Made by a program: the position numbers and the translations under genes
Part shown: positions 7,538 to 15,754 of the stretch, in pieces
Layout of the letters: each line of letters begins with the position of its first letter
Numbering within the stretch: the first letter of the stretch is position 1
The notes under the pieces: generated by a model
Databases searched by the model: none
What the model was told of the DNA's origin: nothing
What the model saw: only the letters and a program-made list of their open reading frames with translations
Assembly (NCBI GenBank): GCA_947058225.1
Contig: CAMSGF010000001.1
Coordinates: forward strand, 1-17,470
Length of the DNA: 17,470 bases
Direction of reading: 5' to 3'
Source: an uncultured Eubacteriaceae bacterium
GTDB lineage: Bacteria > Bacillota > Clostridia > Eubacteriales > Anaerofustaceae

Positions 7538-8242
7538 ATGAGAAAGACGTTAGGCTGTATCAGAAAGGCGGATACAGATTTTAATATGATAAATGAAGGA
7601 GAACATATCTGTGTTGCATTAAGCGGAGGAAAGGACAGTATGCTTCTTCTTAAAGCGTTAAAAAATTACACTTATTTTTCAAAAAACAGATTCACTCTTA
7701 CGGCAATAAGCATTGATGTGGGTTTTGAAAACACCGACTATACGAAAATGGAGAGGTTTTGCAGGGATATAGACGTTCCGCTTGAAGTGGAGAGGACGAA
7801 TATAAAAGAGGTTGTCTTTGATGAGAGAATGGAAAGTAACCCCTGCTCTTTATGTTCAAAGATGAAAAAGGGAGCATTAAACGACCTTGCTATAAAACTT
7901 GGCAGCAACAAGGTGGCCTATGGTCATCACAGGGATGATTTTATAGAATCGTTTTTTTTAAGCTTATTTTATGAGGGAAGATTTCATACGTTTAAGCCGG
8001 TTACTTTTTTGGACAGAAAAAAGGTAACCTCTATCAGACCTCTCATTTATTTAAAAGAAAAAGAAGTTATAAGTGCGATAAAAAAAGAGAATATTCCGAT
8101 TATAAAGAGTGAATGTCCTGTGGATGGATATACAAAAAGAGAGGATATAAAAAAGTTTTTAACAAATTTAAAAAAGGATATTCATATGGTAGATGACAGA
8201 ATTTTTAAAGCTATATTGAATCAAATGGATAACTGGGAATAA
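7538..8242 (+). CDS. TtcA-like tRNA thiolation ATPase (PP-loop)
   Basis: A member of the TtcA/TilS adenine-nucleotide alpha-hydrolase group. TtcA adenylates cytidine 32 of certain tRNAs and replaces its oxygen with sulfur, using an iron-sulfur cluster. The PP-loop SGGKDS is at 29-34. Cys103 and Cys106 (NPCSLC) and Cys193 (SECP) match the three cluster cysteines of TtcA, and GHHRDDFIESFF (129-140) is the family's conserved metal/ATP helix. At 234 residues it is shorter than E. coli TtcA (about 310), as is common for Bacillota members. The ATG lies 2 bases after the amidase stop with AAGGA inside the amidase end, so translation is probably coupled. The exact tRNA target is inferred from family membership. 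Confidence 0.85.
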   Translation: MRKTLGCIRKADTDFNMINEGEHICVALSGGKDSMLLLKALKNYTYFSKNRFTLTAISIDVGFENTDYTKMERFCRDIDVPLEVERTNIKEVVFDERMESNPCSLCSKMKKGALNDLAIKLGSNKVAYGHHRDDFIESFFLSLFYEGRFHTFKPVTFLDRKKVTSIRPLIYLKEKEVISAIKKENIPIIKSECPVDGYTKREDIKKFLTNLKKDIHMVDDRIFKAILNQMDNWE

Positions 8243-8714
8243 GATATTTTTAACTGCCTTTTTACAGCATATGTTTTTATTTTTCCTATAGCCTTTAATT
8301 TATTGATGTTTTTTTATTAGTAGGTAGTTTGATTATTTTTTTACAATATTATTTATTAAATATAGATTTTAATGATAGACCTACTTTTTAGAAAGCATAG
8401 GTGGTTTTACTTTGCATAGATATTAATGAAATAAAATAGATTTATATATTTAATATAATAAAAAATGTTTGATATATTGATTAAAATCCACATGTTTATA
8501 AATAATATTAAATATAAAATGAGATAAAAAAAGCTTATCATCATAATAAAATTTAGCAAATAAATGTGGAAAGATTTTTATTATGGAGTATATTTAATAA
8601 ATTTTGAATTTGTAGTTGATATTTTGATTGTTTATTATTGTCATTGTATAGCCTAATAACAAGTATTATGGGAATGTTTGTTATGATATGTATCATTTAT
8701 ATGTAATATTAAAA
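8243..8714. other. AT-rich gap without a supported gene
   Basis: No ORF with a ribosome binding site and coding character was found on either strand. The stretch is strongly AT-rich with many T runs. It contains a 21-base exact copy (8543-8563) of the promoter/leader of the 4569 gene, with weaker similarity around it. It also contains a short inverted repeat, AGTAGGT (8319-8325) / ACCTACT (8379-8385). No terminator is visible directly after ttcA. It may be the remains of a decayed gene or a duplicated upstream region. Confidence 0.6.
8543..8563 (+). repeat. relic copy of the 4520-4540 promoter/leader segment
   Basis: Twenty-one bases (AATAAAATTTAGCAAATA forms the core) are identical at 4520-4540 and 8543-8563, in the same orientation. 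Partial matches continue on both sides: TTAT(gc/ca) before, and GG(g/a)AA after. In the first copy the segment starts within the -10 box. Here the matching box is degraded to CATAAT and no gene follows. Confidence 0.6.
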
Positions 8715-8734
8715 AAAGAGGCATAAGCCTCTTT
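8715..8734. terminator. deoC terminator, likely bidirectional
   Basis: An 8-bp stem AAAGAGGC / GCCTCTTT with loop ATAA is flanked by an A run on the left (a U tail for minus-strand deoC) and by TTTTTT at 8737-8742 on the right. It can end deoC transcripts and also catch read-through from the ttcA side. Confidence 0.85.
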
Positions 8735-8757
8735 AATTTTTTGTTTATTATATGTAA

Positions 8758-9420
8758 TTATACATCTAATTCTGCCATAATTTCTCTCGTCTTGCTGACA
8801 CCGATTCTGCTGCAGCCTGCATTGATAAATGCAAGAGCATCGTCAAGGGTTGAAATTCCGCCGGCAGCTTTAATCTTAACTTTTTCTGAAACAGATTCTT
8901 TTATAATAGCAATATCTTCAAGCATAGCACCTGCACTTCCGCAGCCTGTTGAAGTCATTATGTAGTGAGCTCCGCTTTCTTCGCAAATTTTGCTTGCAAG
9001 GGCAATTTCATCAGTTGTAAGGTAGCATGTTTCCAAGATAACTTTTACTATAGCAGGACTTGCCTTTACAACGCTTGAAATATCTTCGCTTACAACGTCA
9101 TATCTACCGCTTCTTAGTGCTCCAAGGTCGATAACCGTATCAAGTTCGGTTGCACCGTTTTTATAAGCTTCTTCAGCTTCTTTTGCCTTAATCATTGCCG
9201 AATGTGTTCCAAGAGGAAATCCCACAACGGAACAAACTTCCGTATTTGAACCTTTTAAAATATCAAAAGCCATTTTAACTCTGTTTGGATTGACGCAAAC
9301 TGTCGTACAATTTGATTTAAGTGCATATTCGCAGCCCTTTATTATGTCCCCATGAGTATAAAACGGTTTTAATAATGAATGATCAAAATATCTTCCTAAT
9401 TCTTTTTTTGTAATATTCAT
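8758..9420 (-). CDS. deoC: deoxyribose-phosphate aldolase (DeoC family), active-site Lys replaced by Met
   Basis: The family cleaves 2-deoxyribose-5-phosphate to glyceraldehyde-3-phosphate and acetaldehyde through a Schiff base. The 220-residue length and the TIM-barrel landmarks fit: FDHSLLKP (12-19), CVNPNRV (42-48), VVGFPLGT (65-72), ELDTVIDLGAL (92-102, the conserved Asp94), VKVILET (125-131), KAAGGIST (184-191) and RIGVSK (205-210). However, the Schiff-base motif KTSTG reads MTSTG here: residue 155 is Met, encoded by ATG at 8956-8958 on the minus strand. The second active-site lysine (Lys184) remains. The enzyme may be inactive, altered, or affected by a single-base error (AAG to ATG). 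No deo partner gene is nearby. A strong AAGGAG ribosome binding site and a consensus promoter precede it. Confidence 0.88.
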   Translation of the reverse strand: MNITKKELGRYFDHSLLKPFYTHGDIIKGCEYALKSNCTTVCVNPNRVKMAFDILKGSNTEVCSVVGFPLGTHSAMIKAKEAEEAYKNGATELDTVIDLGALRSGRYDVVSEDISSVVKASPAIVKVILETCYLTTDEIALASKICEESGAHYIMTSTGCGSAGAMLEDIAIIKESVSEKVKIKAAGGISTLDDALAFINAGCSRIGVSKTREIMAELDV

Positions 9421-9432
9421 TACTTCTTCTCC

Positions 9433-9470
9433 TTTAGACTTTAATTATACTAAAAGTAAATTTTAGACTT
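9433..9470 (-). promoter_or_regulatory. repeats in the deoC leader, possible operator
   Basis: Between promoter and ribosome binding site lies an inverted repeat, CTAAAA-GTAAA-TTTTAG (9450-9466), and a direct repeat, TTTAGACTT (9433-9441 and 9462-9470). This placement fits a repressor site, or a weak leader hairpin. No regulator gene is in the window. Confidence 0.4.
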
Positions 9471-9485
9471 GTTGTAGTATCTATA

Positions 9486-9514
9486 AGTATAATTAAAATA
9501 AAAAAGGTTGTCAA
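9486..9514 (-). promoter_or_regulatory. deoC promoter
   Basis: Read on the minus strand: a perfect -35 TTGACA (9509-9514), a 17-base spacer, and -10 TATACT (9486-9491). The promoter lies 66 bases before the deoC start. The -35 region also sits between the arms of AAAAGGTT/AACCTTTT (9502-9509 and 9531-9538), a possible weak terminator for the upstream gene. Confidence 0.85.
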
Positions 9515-9602
9515 GCGAAATTTGCAAAAAAACCTTTTAAATAGTGCTTTTGTGGTAAAATTTTGAAACAATGACATATATTGTGGTTTACATAAACGAC
9601 AG

Positions 9603-9651
9603 TGTCAACCTTATGCTTGTAAATATGTCAACTTTTTTCTTTTGTGTCAAC
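9603..9651. repeat. three TGTCAAC heptamers upstream of deoC
   Basis: TGTCAAC occurs at 9603-9609, 9626-9632 and 9645-9651, with a related TGTCAAG at 9509-9515 inside the deoC -35. Read on the minus strand each gives GTTGACA, so they could be a cluster of -35-like boxes or regulator sites. Good -10 partners at 17 bases are lacking: CACAAT and CATATT are the best. Confidence 0.4.
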
Positions 9652-9668
9652 AATCTTTGTTTTTTTGT

Positions 9669-10460
9669 TTAACTAATCATAATTTTTAATTTTTTTATAA
9701 TAAGTATAAGTAAAAGTATTATTAAAATATTAAGTGAAACCGAAAAAGTTTTGTTTATGTATTTTGTTCCCTTGTTTGCATGCAGTGTTATTTTTTTCTT
9801 ATTTTTTATTTTTCTTTTTGTTTTATCCAGATTTACACTGTTTATTCTCTTCATATGCATAAGAACTTTTTCCCCATATCCCTTTCCAGGATATGCCCAG
9901 CCTTTTTTATAGGGGTTATCCTCATATCCTAAATGTTCGACGTATTTTGCCTTTCCCCTTAATATTTCATTCCACCTTGGGTCGACACATTTTCCGTTTA
10001 ATTCATCATCGCATGCATAACATTTTAAATGTTGGATAACTGCTCTTATTCCGATTTTCATACTTTTAAAAGATGCACCCTTAACACCGCCTCCTGTTGT
10101 GCCAAGACCTGCGAAGTTATTTTGTTTTGGGTCTACATCTCCTGTGAAGTTTAAAAAGCCTGTTTCGTGCATCATTAAGGCGAATGCCACATCTGCCCTG
10201 ACTCCTTCTTTATTGGCTTCTTTTATAGTCGTTTGAACAAATTTTATGGCGTATTTTTCATCGATTGGGTTTTTCCCGTTAGAGTCATTGTTATCCAAAA
10301 GGTACATATACATTTTATTTGCGTTGCTCTTATTTTCTCCCATAATAAGAGTTAAATTTTTTTTATTCTCTCCATTTACTTTGAGGGTGAAAAATGGTAA
10401 CATAAATACGCATAAAATGGTAATTATGAAAATTGTATTAAATTTTAGTGATTTTTTCAT
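9669..10460 (-). CDS. secreted glucosaminidase-domain peptidoglycan hydrolase with C-terminal TM helix
   Basis: Start chosen at ATG 10458-10460 (263 residues): it has GAGGA 7 bases upstream, whereas the longer reading would begin at a TTG without a clear site. An N-terminal hydrophobic stretch (KSLKFNTIFIITILCVFMLPFF) is a signal peptide or anchor. The domain at about 65-205 matches the glucosaminidase family, which hydrolyses the beta-1,4 glycosidic bond after N-acetylglucosamine: ALMMHETGFLNFTGDV (catalytic Glu99), NNFAGLGTTGGG, IGIRAVIQHLKCYA, KCVDPRWNEILRGKAKYVEHLG and GWAYPGKGYG. Three cysteines (147, 150, 158) could form a disulfide. A Lys-rich linker leads to an unusual C-terminal hydrophobic helix (about 240-258). 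It is divergent to the PBP gene and has no clear terminator of its own. Confidence 0.88.
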   Translation of the reverse strand: MKKSLKFNTIFIITILCVFMLPFFTLKVNGENKKNLTLIMGENKSNANKMYMYLLDNNDSNGKNPIDEKYAIKFVQTTIKEANKEGVRADVAFALMMHETGFLNFTGDVDPKQNNFAGLGTTGGGVKGASFKSMKIGIRAVIQHLKCYACDDELNGKCVDPRWNEILRGKAKYVEHLGYEDNPYKKGWAYPGKGYGEKVLMHMKRINSVNLDKTKRKIKNKKKITLHANKGTKYINKTFSVSLNILIILLLILIIKKLKIMIS

Positions 10461-10502
10461 TAATTTCCTCAATTTGTATATATTTTATTTTATTTTTATT
10501 AT

Positions 10503-10508
10503 ATTATA
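10503..10508 (-). promoter_or_regulatory. possible -10 box for the glucosaminidase gene
   Basis: Read on the minus strand, a perfect TATAAT lies 42 bases before the ATG at 10460. No convincing -35 is present at 16-18 bases, so this is a weak call. Confidence 0.4.
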
Positions 10509-10528
10509 GCGTAAAATAAACAAATTTT

Positions 10529-10558
10529 TTGTAAATTTTGAAATATTATTTTTATAAA
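10529..10558 (+). promoter_or_regulatory. probable promoter of the PBP-ligA operon
   Basis: TTGTAA (10529-10534) is followed at 18 bases by TATAAA (10553-10558). The leader would be about 17 bases to the TTG start at 10582, just long enough for the GGAG ribosome binding site at 10569-10572. Confidence 0.5.
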
Positions 10559-10581
10559 TATAAAAAGTGGAGTGAATTAGA

Positions 10582-12714
10582 TTGAAACTTAATAAGAAGA
10601 GCAAAAAAATTTTAACTACATTATTTATTGTTTTTATTTTTTTAATTACAAGTGTATATATGATTTTATCTTTAAGTGTACCAAGCCTTGCAGATTATGA
10701 GTATTCCCCTATGTTAAAAACCAAGATTGTAACGACTAAGGATAAGCTGGTCGGTGAGATATACAAAGAAAACAGAACTATAATAGCAAATGAAGATATT
10801 CCTCAAAATATGAAAAATGCTATTGTAGCCGTAGAGGACAGACGTTTTTATAAACACAATGGTTTTGATATAAAGGGGATAATGAGGGCAATAGTGATTA
10901 ATACAGTTTCCGGCAGCAAGAGTGAGGGAGCTTCGACAATAACGCAACAGGTCGTAAGAAGACTTTTTTTATCCGATGAGAGAACATATGAAAGAAAGAT
11001 AAAAGAGATACTCCTTGCAATAAAAATGGAGCAGGTTTATACAAAAGATGAAATTTTGGAAATATATCTAAACGATGTATTTTACGGAGAAAATTCTTAT
11101 GGGATAGAAGAAGCCAGTAAAAGATTTTTTGATAAAAGCTGCACTGAACTAAAACTTGAAGAATGTGCACTTTTAGCAAGTCTTCCGCAGGCTCCAAGCC
11201 TCTATAATCCGACTACCAAAAAGGGTTTAAAGCTTGCAAAGGAAAGGCAAAAAAAGGTTTTGGATGATATGGAAGAAATCGGATATATCACTAAAGAGCA
11301 ATGTGAAAAGGCAAAAAAAGCAAAGCTTAAGATACAAAAAAAGGAAAAAGAAAAAGGCTTTAACGGAAGAATCAGAAAAGGGTGCGGTGCTTATTCTCAA
11401 CAGGTTTTATACGAAGCAGAAGATATATTGGTAAAAAGATATATGGATGTTGGAAAGATGAGCAAAGAAAAAGCAAAACAACATGTCACTCAGCTTATCA
11501 ATGAAAGAGGACTTAAAATAACCTGTACGTTAAATACGAAGCTACAGGAAGCAGGATATTCACAAGTGGATTCCACGCTTGAGTCGTTTGGGATAAAGGA
11601 CGTTGCAGATTTGGCATATGCGACGGTTAATATTAATAACGGAAGAGTTGTGGCATATTTCGGCGGAACTTCTCAAATTGATATGGCAGATGTTCCAAGA
11701 CAGCCCGGCAGTACGATAAAACCTCTTTATATTTCAAAGGCGATTGAACAGGGTGTTGTTGATGTTTATTCAACCGTTTATGACGGATATATAGACATAA
11801 ACGGTTATCAGCCAAAAAATTACGGGAATAAATATTATGGGAACATAAGCGTTAAGCAGGCGATAGTACGTTCTGCCAATACGGCATGTCTTAGGGTTTA
11901 TGAAAAAATGGGTATTGAGGCAGGAGTTGACGGAGTTAAAGAGTTTGGGTTTACGACGATAGATGATGATACAGATTATACCTATGCTTTTGCACTCGGC
12001 GGTCTTACTTATGGATTTAAGCCTGTTGAACTTGCAAGTGCATATTCTGCTTTTGGAAACAATGGGAAAAGATATCCGTATTATTTTGTGGAAAAGATAG
12101 AAAATAAAGACGGAAAGGTTTTATACGAAAGGGAAAAACAAAAGAGCAAAAGAGTGCTAAGTAAAGAAGTGAATGAAATAATAGTTGATTGTATGAGGGA
12201 TGTTGTAAACTATGGAACAGGATACGCTGCAAGAAACGACTATGAAACATTTGGAAAAACAGGTACGACTTCAGATGATAAAGACTTTTGGTTTGCGGGG
12301 GTTACCGATAAATATGCTACGGCAGTATGGATTGGCACACCGAATAATGATGTAATAAGTTATGCTTCAAGTGGCTGGGCGGCGAGATTTTATGGGAATT
12401 ATATGTTAAAAGCAAGCGAAAACGGGACACTAAACGGAACAAAGTCTACCAAAGTGGAAATGGTAAAAATCAGAGTCGTAAAAGAAAAGACAGAAAAGAA
12501 AGATTATTATATAAAAGGGGATACTGAAATTATAGAGGTTCCAAGCACAGATTTAGACAGCTATGAAAAAAGGCGTGTTAAGAAAGTCTTTGTGGATAAA
12601 AGCAGTGGACTTATCTTTGATAAAGAGCATTGCAGGGATAGAAACAGGGAAGAAAGATATTATATTATGGGAACGGAACCTAAGAAAAAATGTGATAAGT
12701 TCCATTTATTTTAA
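10582..12714 (+). CDS. class A penicillin-binding protein (PBP1 type)
   Basis: A bifunctional peptidoglycan synthase: the GT51 domain polymerises lipid II into glycan and the transpeptidase domain crosslinks stem peptides outside the membrane. Start is TTG, forced by an in-frame TGA at 10573-10575, with GGAG upstream. A short cytoplasmic Lys-rich tail and one TM helix (9-33) come first. The GT51 domain spans about 50-230, with EDRRFYKH (catalytic Glu85), EGASTITQQ (115-123), KIKEILLAIKME and EIYLNDVFYG (160-169). The transpeptidase spans about 340-610, with STIK (Ser377 nucleophile, Lys380), SAN (431-433) and KTG (559-561). The C-terminal tail (610-710) is charged, with two cysteines (684, 703) and no obvious PASTA repeat. 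At 710 residues it has normal length. ligA follows 18 bases downstream. Confidence 0.96.
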   Translation: MKLNKKSKKILTTLFIVFIFLITSVYMILSLSVPSLADYEYSPMLKTKIVTTKDKLVGEIYKENRTIIANEDIPQNMKNAIVAVEDRRFYKHNGFDIKGIMRAIVINTVSGSKSEGASTITQQVVRRLFLSDERTYERKIKEILLAIKMEQVYTKDEILEIYLNDVFYGENSYGIEEASKRFFDKSCTELKLEECALLASLPQAPSLYNPTTKKGLKLAKERQKKVLDDMEEIGYITKEQCEKAKKAKLKIQKKEKEKGFNGRIRKGCGAYSQQVLYEAEDILVKRYMDVGKMSKEKAKQHVTQLINERGLKITCTLNTKLQEAGYSQVDSTLESFGIKDVADLAYATVNINNGRVVAYFGGTSQIDMADVPRQPGSTIKPLYISKAIEQGVVDVYSTVYDGYIDINGYQPKNYGNKYYGNISVKQAIVRSANTACLRVYEKMGIEAGVDGVKEFGFTTIDDDTDYTYAFALGGLTYGFKPVELASAYSAFGNNGKRYPYYFVEKIENKDGKVLYEREKQKSKRVLSKEVNEIIVDCMRDVVNYGTGYAARNDYETFGKTGTTSDDKDFWFAGVTDKYATAVWIGTPNNDVISYASSGWAARFYGNYMLKASENGTLNGTKSTKVEMVKIRVVKEKTEKKDYYIKGDTEIIEVPSTDLDSYEKRRVKKVFVDKSSGLIFDKEHCRDRNREERYYIMGTEPKKKCDKFHLF

Positions 12715-14721
<2,007 letters not shown>

Positions 14722-14743
14722 AACTGTTTCTTTTGTATTATAA

Positions 14744-14776
14744 ATTAAAACCACCGACATAGTCGGTGGTTTTAAT
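14744..14776. terminator. bidirectional terminator between ligA and the lipoprotein gene
   Basis: A perfect 15-bp inverted repeat (ATTAAAACCACCGAC / GTCGGTGGTTTTAAT, loop ATA) serves both convergent genes. Its right edge overlaps the first base of the minus-strand gene's stop codon. Confidence 0.92.
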
Positions 14777-15255
14777 TATTCCCTTAAATTTAAGACAAGC
14801 TGGTTTGTGTCCTTTGATTCATCAACCCTGTATTCAATTTCCCTTTTTGTAAGGTAAATTATAAGCATACTGTTTTCTCCCGCATTATCCCTTATATCCA
14901 CATCTTCAATAAATTTGTTTTCACTAAACGCATCGCTTATTTCAGTGTCCACACTGTTTACGTTTTTTAAAAACAGTTTTAAGGTTTTATTGTTTTTGTT
15001 ATAAGTTAAAATGTGTTTTGGAGTTTTTTCAAATGGAGAAAAATTTAATATTACCTTGTTGTCACCTATTAAATCATTAAGCCATATTTTTTTAAGCTTT
15101 ACGTTTTGAGAAGAATTTTCTCCTCCCTTATATGTTTTATCGTTGATATACTTGCTTTTTTCGTTTGTTTCATATGACTTTACGACGTTTGAGCAGGCAC
15201 AAAAACTCATTATTACGGATAAAATCATAACTGCCAAAATGAACTTTTTTTTCAT
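14776..15255 (-). CDS. small lipoprotein with an AMIN-like domain
   Basis: This 159-residue protein has no assigned function. MKKK plus a hydrophobic stretch (5-18) ends in SFCACS, a poor but plausible lipobox with Cys21 (or Cys19) as the lipidated residue. The mature part begins with a polar linker, then a domain of alternating beta strands (about 50-158): VKLKKIWLND, NKVILNFS, KTLKLFLKNV, FIEDVDIRDN, SMLIIYLTK and TNQLVLNLRE. This strand order resembles the AMIN domain, a peptidoglycan-binding module of amidases and secretins, but the match is structural rather than motif-based. The ribosome binding site is AAGGTGG. It is convergent with ligA and divergent from the glyoxalase gene, so it is probably monocistronic. 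Confidence 0.7.
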   Translation of the reverse strand: MKKKFILAVMILSVIMSFCACSNVVKSYETNEKSKYINDKTYKGGENSSQNVKLKKIWLNDLIGDNKVILNFSPFEKTPKHILTYNKNNKTLKLFLKNVNSVDTEISDAFSENKFIEDVDIRDNAGENSMLIIYLTKREIEYRVDESKDTNQLVLNLRE

Positions 15256-15308
15256 AATACCACCTTTTAAGAATATAATTTAAAAAATTTCTTTCTTTTT
15301 TCTTTATT

Positions 15309-15339
15309 TTGTCTAAACGGGCGAAAATTATGTTATATT
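15309..15339 (+). promoter_or_regulatory. promoter of the glyoxalase-mazG operon
   Basis: TTGTCT (15309-15314) is followed by an extended -10 TGTTATATT (15331-15339). The spacing is 19 bases to TATATT, or 18 to TTATAT. It lies 29 bases before the start codon, with AGGAGG between. Confidence 0.55.
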
Positions 15340-15367
15340 AATATTAGAAAATATTAGGAGGTTTATT

Positions 15368-15751
15368 ATGGATTTTAGATATGGACATGTGAGTATAAGA
15401 GTTTTAGATTTGGAAAAATCGCTTAAATTTTATGTTGGTGAACTTGGAATGGAAGAAACGAGAAGGAAAGATTATCCAAATGATTTTTGTCTTGTATTTT
15501 TGTCAGATAAAAGAAAAAATTTTGAACTTGAACTGACATATAATTACGGCAGAGAGGAAAAATATGAAATAGGAAACGGTTTTGCACATATAGCTTTTTA
15601 TGTTCCAAATTTGGAAAAAGCACACGATGAGTTTGAAAAGAAGGGATATAAAGTTACAGATTATATGGGGCTTAAAGGTGATAAACCGGGATATTTCTTT
15701 GTAACAGACCCTGACGGATATGATATTGAAATAATAAGAGAAAAAAAATAA
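15368..15751 (+). CDS. glyoxalase I / VOC-family metalloenzyme (lactoylglutathione-lyase-like)
   Basis: A 127-residue vicinal-oxygen-chelate protein with two beta-alpha-beta-beta-beta halves. Four candidate metal ligands are in the GloA positions: His7 (YGHVSIRV), Glu55 (ELELTYN), His74 (GFAHIAF) and Glu121 (GYDIEIIRE). Family landmarks LEKSLKFYVGELGM and DPDGYDIEI are present. Glyoxalase I isomerises the thiol adduct of methylglyoxal to a lactoyl thioester. Bacillota often lack glutathione, so the actual thiol or substrate is uncertain and other VOC activities are possible. ATTAGGAGG gives a strong ribosome binding site. The mazG gene starts 3 bases after its stop, so the two are probably co-transcribed. 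Confidence 0.88.
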   Translation: MDFRYGHVSIRVLDLEKSLKFYVGELGMEETRRKDYPNDFCLVFLSDKRKNFELELTYNYGREEKYEIGNGFAHIAFYVPNLEKAHDEFEKKGYKVTDYMGLKGDKPGYFFVTDPDGYDIEIIREKK

Positions 15752-15754
15752 ACA

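Noticed and set aside
10461..10472. TTG start four codons upstream for the glucosaminidase
   Set aside because: The ATG at 10458-10460 has a well-spaced GAGGA, part of which the TTG reading would use as coding sequence; the TTG lacks its own site.
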